Part shown: positions 50,001 to 63,035 of the stretch, piece after piece | Position numbering within the stretch: position 1 is the first letter of the stretch | Layout of the letters: every line of letters starts with the position of its first letter | Assembly: GCA_016490735.1 (NCBI GenBank) | Contig: JAEMWC010000001.1 | Coordinates: forward strand, 2,465,001-2,529,000 | Length of the DNA: 64,000 nucleotides | DNA from: Pachyseris speciosa | Lineage: Eukaryota > Cnidaria > Anthozoa > Scleractinia > Pachyseridae | Direction of reading: 5' to 3' | Notes under the pieces: model-generated | Told to the model about the DNA's origin: nothing | What the model saw: the letters and a program-made list of their open reading frames with translations, nothing else | The model's database searches: none | Program-made: the position numbers and the translations under genes

Positions 50001-53000
50001 GTTGTCGATAAGAGACTAGACAACGCTGCTCGCGTCAACGTGCTACAAAAACCAAATTCAACATTCGATTTGTTAACTATCTTTTCGCCGATGTTGAAGT
50101 CTTTACTTACCCGGCACCACTGAGTAGTGGTGTTATTTAACTTTTCGTAATGATTATCATCCTTTAGTAAGGCAATTTCTTCCTTTCTTAGTATCGCTCA
50201 GGTGGATATCCTCATCAGTTTTGTCCGCTATGGCTAAAGCTCATCTCTCCTGGTCTAGCTTCCTCTAGCAATTTCTCACGTGATTCCTGTGTGAAGTAAC
50301 CATGATAAGGTAGAACCCTGATTAACTAGGGCTTCGTATCACTGCTCGTGTTTCCTGAAGACGAGACACCGGCCCATCATGATTTTATCAGTTATAAGCA
50401 AACATGCATAAATAATATCGACGCCGAACAACGAGCGAAATGAAATCTTTCTTGTTTAAATCTCGCTTGCAGATCAAGAAACATCAGTCCTGGAATTGCA
50501 TGCACAGGTTCCTGCCGCCAAGTGTTCCAACCATATTTCTGATTACTCTCTCATTTCCCGTTATCACACTGAATAAATATTCCGCTTGAAATGGATAAAT
50601 GTGCGTAAACATAAAGCGTTCCTTTCGATAAGCTTCATTAAAGATGCGTTCAAGTACCTGTCATCTCTTACCTTTCTTTTCCTTGATTTCATATATCAAA
50701 AACAAATTTTACTCATCTCACTGAATGACTCTATTTGTTGGAACCTCTTTTGATATCTGCAAGTAGCGACAGAAAAGCATATTTATAAGTACCAAAATGT
50801 CAGGTAAAAATAACACATATCAATCAGACTAATGTGTTAGCTTATTTTGGTTTCGAGGCAACGACTTCTTGGAATTTCTCCAAGTGTTAAAAAACCGTGG
50901 TGGTTTGCATTTCCTGCCGGTTGTACGACCTGGTCCACAAGAGAAATTAGTTTAACCGGACAGATCTTAGCTTTCCTCGCTATCAATAAAGGTCGACATT
51001 TTCCATGGAAACCCTCGCCAAAAAGGTAAAAATGTTTAACATCAAGTGCAGTTTACATGAATTATATTATGTTCTACTATATTTATTGTAATACATAACA
51101 AAAAAATGTTAGTAACAAGTTTTCAGGTCGGAAAAAATATGTATATATAGAATATATTTATAGCGGGAAGAATGGAAATAATAGCTGGTAATGAACTGGC
51201 GTAAGAATAATGTTTTATTTTTCGTCACAATTTGTGCGTCAGGTAAAGCACTAACTATTTCCAGCTGGTTTTGGTTGTGTGAGCTTCTATTATAGCTGTC
51301 ACCCAGCACTAGGTATCAAAACTGTAAAAGAGCAATTCGCCTACTCGTGGGAGTGAATAATTTACAGATCAGAGTCGCCGACTAATTGCTGTGGCAGTGG
51401 GCGATTCATACTTAAAGTTGCGCCATAACATCGGAACACCTCGTCACCTGGACCGAATCCGACAACATCGCAACCGGTACGTGAAACGTGTCGACGGATC
51501 TTACCTAGTTATTTGTCTACACTAAATAGCAAGGTAAGTTAGATGCATTTCTCGTTATAGAATTGCTAGCAATTCGACTTAGGATCCAGGGGGTCCATTC
51601 TCTAAAATCTGCGGTTTCGTAAAGCTATTAACAGCACAATCATGTTTGGTGAGCATGGTTTCCCTGCCGTATACTCAAATTGTTACGGTGTACCTATAAG
51701 TTCACTTGCATTCACTGCTTATCACTCGATATTGTGCGACTATATCATATCGCCAGTTATTTTAAATATATTATAAGAGCTGAATTGTTGGATGAAAATA
51801 TAATTTTGTCTCTGTGTTGTAGGCCTCTATTAAGCAAACTAATGTTAGACAGTTGACGGTTCCTGTTTGAAAAATATGACAGTTGCATTTTACTTCTACA
51901 AAATCAGCTTTGCTTTCTGTTTTATTCTTGTGAAAGCTTCAAATGAAACCAACGGAGTTCAAAATATAATTAGCCGCAGTGTTGTACTCATCAGTTAAGT
52001 GCAAATAGTACTGGACAGTTGTATTTCACATCTCCCAAGTCACTTATTACTACCTTTTTTAATCTGGCGATAGCTTTTAGCGCAAAGGAGTCCAATGTGT
52101 TACCCAATGAAGTATGAAGAGTTTTAGTATTCACAGTTGTCGCTTTCAAAAGTAAATATCCACTTTATAGAAGCGAATTGTTTACAGGCCAGATGTGTTG
52201 GCTCACTGAGTTTTCTGTAATAGTTTGCGTTTCTCAGAACACCCATTACAACACATAATTCGTCGAATTTTATCGTCCTTAACCAAAGAGTGTCGATCAA
52301 GGAACAAAACCTTCAATTCACTGTAATGTTACTCTAAGTGCATAGGATTAACGGAAACACCAAAGTTGGCCAAGTGCTTGTTACCAGCTGGGCAGACTAT
52401 GGATTCACGGTTTGACACAATATAAAATTAACGAGACGTGATGGATAATTTTCTCAAATAAATATCCCAAGAGGAACTACAAGACAAGTCAGCTCAAACG
52501 GGATTAGTTTGCCTTGACTAGACATCTTGTTATGGAAATGCACGTTGACATTTTCAGCGTCCAGGATCTGATATTCTGTTTCATCTGTTTTTATTGCGTG
52601 GAAGGGAAACAGAGCCAAGAAAAGTTTACGTGCAGATAACAAAAAACACAAAAGAATGTTGCCAGCAAGAAACGTCAATTAAAAAGTCAATTAAACATGC
52701 ACAATAGACACAATTTACAGCGATTTCATTTAGTTTATGGCAATCAGATAAACGCATTTTTTGTTGTAATTTCTCCTGTGCCCACAAAGTCTGGTCTTGT
52801 CGTCCATTTTTTATTACTTTGAACGTGTTACTGATCTTCAATACTCATGGAATTGTAGTGGAGGTCTTGGACGATTTTCATTTTTTAGTCGTAACTCTTT
52901 TTCTCAATGTTAAGTGAGTCTGAGTTTTTCGTAAAATTCATCAAGAAAAACTGACAGATAACAAAATCCAATCGAAATTCTCGTCCTGTTTGATATAAAC

Positions 53001-54442
53001 CACAAAAAAAATATAATAGAATAAATAACTGAGCGAGAAGCTTCGAAACATCGGCTCTAAGATAAGGAGAAGAATTATTCAAGACTACGCAGTACGAATT
53101 AATAATTCCTTATTATGAACCAGACAAGACACGTACCAAGTATACCGCCAATCGCGCCCAGTAACAAACATATCAGGGATCACGCATCGTACCACGTACA
53201 TCCAAAATATCGCCCTGATAGTATGCAAATCTAATACAGCGCCAAGAACTAAGCGTAGTACGAGTCACTCACCATATTACAAGTATTAAAATTACGCCCC
53301 TTAGCACGCATGTCATGAATCGTCATCGTGCCACGCAAATCATGAATAACGGATCTCACCCCACGCATCACGTATCACGAGCGTCACGGCTCACACAAAC
53401 GTTTCTTATAAATCTCACGTATCGCGGATGATTTTACATGTTTTATGGCCAACAGCCTCAAGGAATTCACTACAAACTAATTTGTGGCAAAAAATAGGAT
53501 ATTTGACCGCAATAGTTAACGTGGTTTTCAATCCGCCTACATGCAGTATTTCTTATCACGAAACTATAGCAAACCAAGACAAAACCAGTGTTTTTTCCTT
53601 TTTTTTTTTTTGGTTCTTTCTTCACTGGGAAAGTAGCAGAGAAATTAATAATACTGATTCGTAAGAATTCTGACGAAACTTAACCCCGCCAGCAAAGAAA
53701 AAAAGATTCAAACCATACTGCACGACATGCTTAACAAGAATGAAATGGACTGATGGAAATATCATGTCGTGTTGTGCTCTCTGCCGTCAAAGTTAAATGC
53801 TTATATTAATTTATGGAAATGATGTTTGAATTCCTCTTTGATGTGACTTCCAGAAAATACTGTGTCTTTAATTGTGCCACATATTTTTCCCGAGAGAAAT
53901 AAAGGTTCTACCAATCAAATGCTTGCTTTTTGAACCACGTGATAGTAGTATAATAATGAAAACGAGTGCTGTAGGTCTTTTTTGCAGTTTAACTATTTTT
54001 CTTTTTCATAAGTGTGAAATTTGTGCCACGTTCGACGGTTTCCGATTTGTGATATTGATAGGGCTCTAAAATCCCTAAGGCCAAACTTAAAAAGGTAAGC
54101 CAAACTTTGCGGCTTTGATCATGAAAAATAAGTTTGACTTCATCTCCCAGGAACATTTGTGTCAGGCATATACCATTACGTTTCATAAACGTCCACTTCT
54201 CCATTTCGAATGGCCTGTTGATCGATGATTTTAATCCATTGTTCACTGGTCTCAAAGCCCTCCTGAACGTCCTGTATCCCTTGGTCGAGGGTCATCTGTT
54301 GTATAACCTTTTTCCATTGCGGTGAGCGGCGAAAATCCTCGCGACAATGTAAGATGTTGCGAGCTTGCAGGAAAAACGACGAGAGACCGCTTGCTCGCAA
54401 CATCTTTATATTACGAACCAACAAAACGACCACCTCCCAGTT
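50001..54442. other. Host intergenic, second part
   Basis: No gene recognised. 53130-53430 is an AC-rich tract with degenerate ATCACGCAT-like motifs. A GGTAAGT donor-like site is at 51532. Possible distal 5' UTR exons of a nearby gene cannot be excluded. Confidence 0.4.
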
Positions 54443-54600
54443 GGCTTGTTAGCTCAGTTGGTAGAGCACTGCACCGGTATCGCAGAGGTCATGGGTTCAA
54501 ACCCAGTACAAGCCTGAATTTTTTTCATTGGCTTTATTTTCACTCCTGCTTAAGTAGTGTTCATAACTGCGATGATCAGTCACACACTCATTCTTCAATC
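54443..54600 (+). mobile_element. tRNA-derived SINE with intact cloverleaf-like head
   Basis: The head 54443-54514 has acceptor arms GGCTTGT / ACAAGCC (7/7), A box TAGCTCAGTTGG, B box GGTTCAAACCC, and a GGT at the anticodon position. Base 33 is C rather than T, and the anticodon and T stems have mismatches, so a working tRNA is unlikely. The body (CCTGAATTTTTT, GCTTAAGTAGTGTTCATAAC) matches the repeats at 40205 and 44168. Confidence 0.75.
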
Positions 54601-56470
54601 TCGCGACGATATTCGCTGCTCCCCACCATGATCCAAGCGACTGGGACAGGCGTCTGTTGTTGGAAGTGCCCGGTCCTCGGCTCGCCGTAGAATGGTACCA
54701 AAAAAAATTGAAACGTTTAGTTAGTAAACAGTGCTGTGAAACTTTAGTAGGTTCTCGTAAGTCATTGATCAAAAACATATATACATATATTCATAATTAT
54801 CACCTAGGTTTAAAATTTCACTTTTTTTTTCACTGAAAGAATAACTTTCATTAAAATTCGCAAAACGTCGTGGAGTTTAAAAGTGTTATTATCTAATGTG
54901 GTAGTGTGGTGCGGTAACGACATCACTTCAAAAAATGGTGTTTTGTCTACAGACCGTCCCCAGCTTTTTAATTTGCTTTTCGGGATAATGCTTTAAATGT
55001 CTTAAATAAAAAGTATCACAGGATCCCGACTGGCGACAAATGTATTCCTTCCGGTAAGTTGAGTCTCTCTTCCTTTCACTAAAGCACTAGCTCATAATGC
55101 GATCAGATTTACTGAAACAACTTAATTTTACAAACATGTGTTGAAATTCATTTGCTAGCCAATGTATATTAAAATGAAAATTTGTTCGCCAATAATTAAA
55201 AAATATATACTTCTTAGAAGCTGTTATCAATGGAAAAAGCAGAATTTGATATCGCTCGTTTTGATAAACCTACTTACGAATGAGATTATTGCCTGTTACT
55301 GTGTTTTACGAATCATGTCTTTAAAAAAAGTTCATGTTTTGTTTTATATTGCGAGGGCCTTTGTTGATATAATCGACTTTAAAAAAACTACAAAAAATCA
55401 GGCAGTAACTTTACATACGATATAAGTGCCAATATGTCAATAAAATATCTCAAAGCCGTGATTCAACTACGGGTAGGTGAGCTCAGTTCATAGTCATGAG
55501 TGAACCAGGATTATAACGTGGGAAATGTGCAGTACTCGACACATAAAAGACAAGCCAAGCCATTTCCAGTCAGCAAATAAACGTCAGGTTTGTATTATTC
55601 CATGTGAAATCTGATGTGACTAGACACATGCCTGGTCAGCCAAGTGGCATATGCCGGCCGCTCTGTAGTCAGTTTATCCCTGTTGATGAGCTGTTGTTCA
55701 GTACTTAGTGAGTTGAAGGCGCCGACTGACGTTCTGGTTGCTCACACAAAGCGGCACTCTCCAAAGATATTGCTAGGATATGTTGTCTTTTAATTTTTAC
55801 ATTCCATTCGCTTCAAAAAGACCTATTAAGCTGGACCCTCAGTCTATTTGACAGGGATCGTTGCAGAAAATCTTAATATGGTCCCGTTTTTTTCAGTGCT
55901 GCATTGCTAGCAGTTACTATTTAATATGAAAGTTATTTGTCAGCCTTTCCTTTTGTACCGTTAATCGTGCTGCCGAAGCTGTTCTCAGCTTTGAAATGTA
56001 TATAGCTTTATAGGAAACGCCGAAGGTCTACCGTTCTTCATAGGAAAACGGCCATTTGATTTAGCATGTTATTCAAGATATATAGCTCCAAACTACTCGA
56101 ACGTTTGCTGGCGACACCAAAATGCTACTACCTACATCAGTGTTATTTGAGCTTGACTTTTCCAGTGGTTTCTCAACTTTTTGCCGCAGGTTTTCTAAAC
56201 ATTTTCAACTTGACCGTAATAAGAGTGGTGTTTTGAGCTGAGCCAAGTAGTGATGCCCGCTGGGCGACTTGTCCTCTTAATTTCAGCAGGTGACAGTTGG
56301 ATACCGAATCGAACTTAATGCAGTCTTGGCACGAAATGTCAAACGTCTGATGCAGCCTTGTCATTCAACCTTGTGATAAGGAATTGCCGACACTGAAGGC
56401 AATAGAAAGCCTTAGTCACGTACTAAAGGAAAGGTCACCACCTGTAAGAAATACATTTTTTTATGTCTTG
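54601..56470. other. Region upstream of the GPCR gene
   Basis: No coding ORF recognised. It contains donor-like CCG/GTAAGT at 55051 and a 3' splice-site-like TTTTTTATGTCTTGCAG ending near 56473, so it may hold 5' UTR exon and intron sequence of the receptor gene (inference). Confidence 0.4.
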
Positions 56471-56715
56471 CAGATGAATTCATCACAAAGCCGGGTGGGC
56501 AGTAAATAACTGAAGAAACGAGAACAAGTGTTTCTATTAATACAGCCACTTGGGAGGACGGAAAGAGCTTAAGGAAAAACAAAAGAATCTTTTGTAAAAG
56601 ACTTCAAAAGTAGTGCAAACAGCCGGCGGTCTATCGTACAGCAAAACTATTTTAAGCCCTTTCTGATATGTGAAAGAAAGGGACAAAGAAACCATACGAA
56701 CAGTGAACAAACGTT

Positions 56716-57891
56716 ATGGCGTCGCTGCATCAGGTCTCCAACGTACCAAGAAATGCAAGTGAGATGAAGAATTTCAGCATAACGGATCAATCGGGAGACG
56801 AGGAATTATCAAAGGAACTTTTAACGGTGATCCAAATCATTTGCTACTCCTCTATAATCGTTGTCGGCACGATCGGCAATTTGATCTTGATTATTACAGT
56901 GGCTCTGAAGCGGCATCGCAAAAATAGCCAGTATTTAATTCTGAATCTCGCCACTGTAGATCTTCTGACTTGCATGCTTAGCATACCATTTGATGTCAGT
57001 CTTCTTCTTCTCGGCAGCTGGCCATTTGGACCTGTCCTTTGTAGGGTAATTTACCCTTTGCAGACGCTTTTCATGGCCGTTTCGGTCTCCACGCTGTTGT
57101 GCATGGCACTGGAACGACATCGCGCAATTATCCACCCCTTGAAGCCCAAAATATCGGGGAAGATAATATTGACGGTTATAATGCTAATCTGGGTGATAAG
57201 TGTTGGACTAGTGTCGCCGTATGCAGCTGCACTAAAAGTGAAAGACGGCGATTGTGTGGAGAACTGGCCTAATAACGACTTAAGATATCCTAAAGCATTC
57301 ACTTTATGCGTGTTTCTCATACTCTACATGGTCCCACTGTGCATGATATCAGCAGCATACACTCGTATTGGGCTACGATTGCGTGCCGAACAGGGAAACA
57401 AAGGCAAATTTTTTGTTGGAGCTAAAAGCCTAAGGATGTCAGCAAAACATCGTGCGCGACAAAATGTTCGAATTGTGAAGGTGTTTGTGATTGCTGTTGT
57501 CGCCTTTGCTATTTGTCTTCTGCCTTTCCAAGTCATGTGGATGTGGGGCGACTTTGGAAATGGACGGGAATGGAAGTACTTTAAAACATTTTTAACATTC
57601 GCTAATGTGATGGTGTACGCCAATAGTGCGGTGAATCCTTTTATATTCGGTGCCATAGGACGCAAGTACAAATGCTGTAAGGGCGTTTATCGGCAAAGAA
57701 AGAAATCACAATGTTCCATATGCCAAAGGCTCCCCTTTTATGGCGTACTTTCAAAACCAGTAAGCAGACAAGCGAGGCGCTTTTCTTCTGTTGCCTCCCA
57801 ATGGTCGTGGATTGACAAGGGAAACACCGACGAACAGAAGCCCTGGTGTAACAATAACTCTGCTATTCTGGAAATAGAATCCTCGGTGTAA
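56716..57891 (+). CDS. Class A (rhodopsin-like) GPCR, neuropeptide-receptor type, single coding exon
   Basis: 391 aa, intact host gene. N-glycosylation sites are near the N-terminus (NAS, NFS). TM1 with GTIGNLILI, TM2 LNLATVDLL (Asp 2.50), WPFG in the first extracellular loop, TM3 beginning CRVIYPLQ with a conserved Cys and ending ERHRAI in place of DRY. TM4 LIWVISVGLVSP, a second Cys in GDCVENWP, TM5 LYMVPLCMISAAY, TM6 FAICLLPFQVMW (CxLP in place of CWxP), TM7 NSAVNPFIF (NPxxF), then KCCKG, a likely palmitoylation site. The pattern suits peptide receptors of the NPY/galanin/orexin-like group that are expanded in cnidarians. Ligand unknown. Intronless coding region. Confidence 0.93.
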   Translation: MASLHQVSNVPRNASEMKNFSITDQSGDEELSKELLTVIQIICYSSIIVVGTIGNLILIITVALKRHRKNSQYLILNLATVDLLTCMLSIPFDVSLLLLGSWPFGPVLCRVIYPLQTLFMAVSVSTLLCMALERHRAIIHPLKPKISGKIILTVIMLIWVISVGLVSPYAAALKVKDGDCVENWPNNDLRYPKAFTLCVFLILYMVPLCMISAAYTRIGLRLRAEQGNKGKFFVGAKSLRMSAKHRARQNVRIVKVFVIAVVAFAICLLPFQVMWMWGDFGNGREWKYFKTFLTFANVMVYANSAVNPFIFGAIGRKYKCCKGVYRQRKKSQCSICQRLPFYGVLSKPVSRQARRFSSVASQWSWIDKGNTDEQKPWCNNNSAILEIESSV

Positions 57892-57958
57892 TAACTGCAC
57901 TGACTTTGAAACTAAAAGCAACAGCCGTACCCTCTCTGATATATTAGGCCTCGATCAA

Positions 57959-57960
<2 letters not shown>

Positions 57961-58020
<60 letters not shown>
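57961..58020. repeat. (TA)n microsatellite
   Basis: About 29 uninterrupted TA dinucleotides downstream of the GPCR stop. Confidence 0.98.
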
Positions 58021-58024
<4 letters not shown>

Positions 58025-58470
58025 AGTAAGGTAGGGAGGGGATATATTAGCAACTGATTGCCTTAATTACCTAGGATCACCAGCCTATTCCCGTTTGGAT
58101 GGCGATTCATTAGGGATTTCTGAGAAATACAAACAGACAAGGTTAATTTTTTAAAAATACAAAGAAATACAAACAAAGAAATACAAACATACATACATAC
58201 ATACATACATACAAACAAAGAAATACAAACAGACAAAGGTTAATTTTTTGAATCGCCATCCAAACGGGAATAGGCTGGTGATCCTAGGTAATTAAGGCAA
58301 TCAGTTGCTAATATATCCCCTATATAGTACAGCTAGTAAGGTAGGGAGGGGATATATTAGCAACTGATTGCCTTAATTACTTAGGACCACCAGCCTATTC
58401 CCGTTTGGATGGCGATTCACTAGGGATTTCTGAGAAATACAAACAGACAAGGTTAATTTGGGAACAGAAA
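58021..58470. repeat. Inverted and direct repeat cluster
   Basis: A ~100-bp unit (GTAGGGAGGGGATATATTAG.., ..CCCGTTTGGATGGCGATTCA) occurs at 58026-58118, inverted at 58247-58322, and again direct at 58338-58424. Between the inverted arms is a CATA/AAATACAAAC microsatellite (58140-58240). Looks like a MITE plus a partial second copy. Confidence 0.8.
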
Positions 58471-60037
58471 TCAACACAACTAAGTAATTAAGTGAAAATG
58501 TGGCTCAGCCAGGAATCGGATTGATTTTAACATTAATCTAAGAACGAGCTGACTTGTTCGAAAAGAGACCCCGGGAACATGTTTTCCCAGGATCCTGGAG
58601 GACGAAAACTGTAAGTGTAAGAAGAACTTTCCGATGGCAGACTTTTTGCTACGCCTATTTACAGACAGATAGAGCACGCGCAGTTGCTTACAAAGTCCTT
58701 TTACAATGGTTTGCCGCGATGTATAGAAAAACACTTATCAACAATAGCTGACAAGGACAATAAACTAAAAAAATAACCAAACCTAATGTATAAATGAATG
58801 AAAATTATAAGAGAACACACAAGTATTTACATACCTGCCAAAAAAAGAATAGTCTATTTAGGGTTAAAATGTGTTTAACGTTTTTCTGGCCGAACCGACC
58901 AAAATCAGGACAAGTACTTGTAACGGGGATTTTAAAATCACATAATCTTTCCGGTCACCAATTCATTGTAGCAGTGTAAGAAAAAGTCTTTCTATCTTCG
59001 ATGAAAACTCTATATGATGAGTTGGGACTCAACCAAAAAACATTAGAACGGAATTAGGGTCTCCAGCAACGGGCGGGTCGTGAACAAATTATACGAGAGA
59101 AACCTCAGCACAAAGGCAAGGCTACAGTGTCCAAGAAAGATTCAAAGAAAAAAAAGCTTTATTTATACACGGTTAAGATTTAAAGCTGCAAGCTTGTGGG
59201 GCCGTGTGGGAGAAATGTTGGTTTTGGAGGAGAGGCGATTGTATTTTAATCATAAACGTAGTCTGCGAAACGTGACGGACTTACAACCCATGGTTGCCTA
59301 TGGTTCCTTAAACAAAACTGATGCAGAGTTCCACTTCCTTGCAATAAGATTAGTACAGGTATATGACCCATTTACTGATTGCCGATAGGACCTCGAATTT
59401 TTAGTTACCAATCGCAAAAGATAGCATCGGTAAGACAAAGCAGTCATTATCAAGATAAATTTCCTAACGAACTTATTAAATGAAACAAATTTATTTTTGC
59501 AGTTTGGCACTTGACACAAGTCGTTGTAAGTTCAAACCTCGCTGTGTTTAAAATTTTAAGATTTTATAGGTGAGTTACTTGACATTCCCTTTTGTAAGAT
59601 CGTTTCGACTGTTGAATTTTAATAACTCAAATAGGAGTCGTGAGGTCGAGACGACTTGAATCTCCAAATACTTCAAAAGGAATTCTTGTTACTTGTTTTA
59701 GAGTTACCGTATTCACTCGATTAAACGCCGCTGCGTTTATTAAATTTTGAGCGTGTCCGATAGGCGGCATTTGTTCAAGCTAGGCGGTGTATATTCGAGG
59801 GCGGCGTTTATTTTAAAATCATATTTCTTAACGTCCCGCATGATACTTCCTTATGAATAAATTCATGAGCCATATTGTGGGAGTAGGTGCTTCATTTTCA
59901 AGCGTCAAATCTCTGAATTTTGAGGGTCGATTCCGCTGAAATTTAATAATGGTCTTGGTGAATGATGGCATTATATCATGATTGTCGTTTTATTGGCGGA
60001 TCGCGATTTACGCGGTGATAATTTAGGCTGTTAAACG
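58471..60037. other. Host intergenic
   Basis: No gene recognised. 59705-59825 holds a degraded repeat with ACTCGATTAAACGCCG and an inverted-looking GGCGGCGTTTATT. Small ORFs are chance ones. Confidence 0.5.
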
Positions 60038-60039
60038 TA

Positions 60040-60073
<34 letters not shown>

Positions 60074-60250
60074 CACTTTATTTAAGTCTCAGATGTATTT
60101 AGCTGAGCACAGATGCTCTACTAATTGGGGAGACTAAATCAAATCAACTCTAAATAAATCAAATGAAATCAAATGTTGGTTTTTGGGGAGAGGGGAAAAC
60201 CGGCGAAAAACCTCTCGGAGCAGAGTAGAGAACCAACAAACTCAGCCCAA
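60038..60250 (-). mobile_element. SINE/LINE 3'-end remnant with (AAT)n
   Basis: AAT repeats at 60041-60073, then a body whose distal part CGAAAAACCTCTCGGAGCAGAG matches the SINE body at 43095-43125. The tRNA-like head is missing. Confidence 0.65.
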
Positions 60251-60781
60251 TGTTTGTGTCCGAGTTCTCTGATTGAGAAGCGCCGTAAAGTAAATGGTTT
60301 TATTACTTAGTGATAAAGGATAACCTCTTCTGTGATATGACAGGAGCAGATGTCTCAGTTTCAAGACTCGCTGAAAGTTTTTGGCATCCATAGGAGTAAA
60401 ACGGTGAAACTTAGACTTTGAAGCGTATGATCTTCTTTGTGAAGTTTGTTTTTGCAATTTTGCTTCTTCCACATCACAGTATAGCATACTAAGTTTATCT
60501 CCCTGGTGTATCAGTTCCTGAAATTCTATATCCGTGATGAAAACTTGGACACAAAATTGCAGTATTTTTGGTCTCCGAAAGTTGAACGAGTCCACTAATG
60601 TAGTCAAAAATGTACAATCACACGTGCAATTAGCAATACGTCGAACACACAATCTATTGAATAAATTTAGAAAAATTTAGAATGATGTAAAAGTTCTTCT
60701 CATGAGTATTTCTTGCATCGTTGGAATCAGTCGCACGGTTTGTACATACTCTTCAAATAAATAGAAACATAATGATATTTT

Positions 60782-60784
<3 letters not shown>
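60251..60784. other. Host intergenic
   Basis: A 136-codon - strand ORF (60242-60652) shows no family motif and partly overlaps the repeat remnant; not called. Confidence 0.4.
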
Positions 60785-60824
<40 letters not shown>

Positions 60825-61063
60825 CTTAATTATCCTCTCCCCGTCGGTACTCAGTGAGAACCAAAATAATTCAAATAAACATATAATTCATGGTAAGAAT
60901 TCCAACTGGCCGGAGGCAAACCAGTTGGCTATTTACAAGGATGACCGGGGAGTTGAACCAAGGACTACCCAGAACAAGACCAGCTAGCGGCCAGAGCGGG
61001 ATTTGAACCCGGGGCAACCGCATTAAAATCCAGCGCCCTAACCGCTCGGCAACCCAGCCTCCA
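60785..61063 (-). mobile_element. tRNA-Leu-like SINE with (ATT)n tail
   Basis: Read on -: head GGTTGCCGAGCGGTTAGGGC, B box GGTTCAAATCC, then a body ending in ATT repeats (60785-60822 on +). A different SINE family from 43158 and 54443. Confidence 0.8.
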
Positions 61064-62630
61064 TATAAAAAACAGAAACAGAAACATGTTTAAAGTTCCA
61101 ATGTCTCGCTTTTTTGCTGACTTAGAATCGTAATTGTCTGGCTTGTACCGTTTACTTGTTTTTTTGTTTTTTTCTTACAATCCTCTGGCGAATAAACGCC
61201 ACATTCTTTTAATTGGGTGGGCGTTCGTTGGTACTTTTGCTTCCATCTGCGGCGGTAAACGTAATTCTAAGCATGAGAAAATTCTGTATTCTCCCCGAAT
61301 ACATACTAAGGCAATTCCGACAGTATTTGTCGATGAATTAAAGTAGAAATGAAATGCTTTAATTCTAAGAAGTTCAATTATTTTGTGTCTTGCGCATGTG
61401 TCGTGGTTATAATTTGCAAGTTACAGCCTAGCAAAAGGATTACGATTAGTAATTAGAAATTATATCACCATTTTATGTCCTAAACTAAAACAATTGACAC
61501 ATCAAAAACTTTTTCCTTACCTGCACTCTATGTACAATGAATGTATTGAGCAACCAGTCATCTCTGACATTTCAAAGCTTGCAAATACGATATTTATAAG
61601 CAATGGTTTCGTAAAACATCGACAAGTAAAAATTAGCGACAGAAAAGAACAACCTTTCGGTGACATCGTGGCACCATTTTCAAGGTCAAATGCATTAAAA
61701 TAAACTGTCTTGAGCGAATAATTTTGTGACAGTTTAGATAAACGCATTTGAACTTGAAATACGATGTTGTTGTCAGCGATGTACTGTAAGAAGACGATCG
61801 CTGTTCTCGTTGTTTTATTTTCTGTCCGGCCGATGTAAGCCAGTGACTTTGGCAGTAAGCTTTAGATTACTTTCAACTGAGAAGCCAGTATCTGTATATT
61901 AAGCAGCTCATTTCTTTAGTTAATTGTTTCATTCATCATCATTCAGGTAGATATCTCATTTCATTGGCGCATGACTGTGTGTTGTGAATGAGAGGCGGAC
62001 AAACTTGCTTTAAGCTCTCTTATCTGCATAATCCTCTTATCTGCATTAAAAGAACGTCACTCAATCTTCCAACTTTCACGAAAACTCAGACCATGCACTA
62101 TAGAAGAACTTTCTCCCCAAGTTTGTTCGTTGGCCTGGGACAGTTACATGTACGTCATTGAGCTTTGCCATGAAACGTTGCATGCATCTCAAAGTTTTCG
62201 CGCCCTTTTCGTATGGTCATGTGTGATCCTCACATGTATTCGTTTCTCTTGGGTTCCTTCCTTTTACTCAGTTTTTTTGTTGTTCTTCAGATTTGCATTA
62301 ATTTTGATTGGGCTCGCTGTATATCAAATGACGTCACTCATGCTGTTTTATTATGATCTGATGAACATGTAGCACACTCTCACGGAATATTAATAATTTA
62401 ATATACTCAACCAAATGATAAATGCAACTGAATTTCCCGCGGGAAAAAGAGTGAAGGCAGTCGACAAAAGGAACAATTTTACCGGTTTCTTCCATGAAAC
62501 GCAGCAATTCCTAATAAATTTAAAAATGTTATTTCTTTCTCAGACTTAAAGAAGGAAGCCAATCTGATTCCTGAAAACAGCAATGTGTGGTGAAAATAAG
62601 CATGATCCTGTATCGGCATCTTTCATGATT
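61064..62630. other. Host intergenic
   Basis: Nothing recognisable on either strand. Confidence 0.5.
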
Positions 62631-63035
62631 TAAAGGGGCAGTGTCACGCTATTGTACTATCATTATAAAAAGCTTAAAACTGCCAATGCATCAGTGGAAA
62701 CTTTAAAATAATGGTCTAGTTTTGCTGCTAAAGACTGTAGTACTGCATTGACTCAATAAACTCCTGTATTCCATCAAAGATGACGAGGATGGAAATGGAT
62801 TGAAAGTTGAAAAAACTTTCCAGTTTTTTCAAAATTTCAAGCTATACATTGAAAAATCACCCAAAAAATTATTATGGTTAGCTCTCCCTGCTAAAATTTC
62901 ATTAGAATTCATCTTGCTGATTCTGTAGGAGCAATTTTTGTAGGAGCAATTTTTGCACGATAACAGGTAAAAGGCAGTAATTTTGGCAGAATTGAACCAA
63001 AAACAGCAAAAATCCCGGTGACAGTGCTCCTTTAA
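62631..63035. mobile_element. MITE with TTAAAGG(G/A)GCA(G/C)TGTCAC ends
   Basis: The left end TTTAAAGGGGCAGTGTCACG and right end GGTGACAGTGCTCCTTTAA are inverted repeats. Interior non-coding, with a 16-bp direct repeat (TGTAGGAGCAATTTTT) at about 62926-62956. The insertion target may be TTAA or TA. Confidence 0.7.

Noticed and set aside
54443..54514. Functional tRNA-Thr gene
   Set aside because: C at position 33, stem mismatches, and a SINE body shared with two other loci follow directly.
60242..60652. 136-codon minus-strand ORF
   Set aside because: Partly inside a SINE remnant, no motif; exon status cannot be supported.
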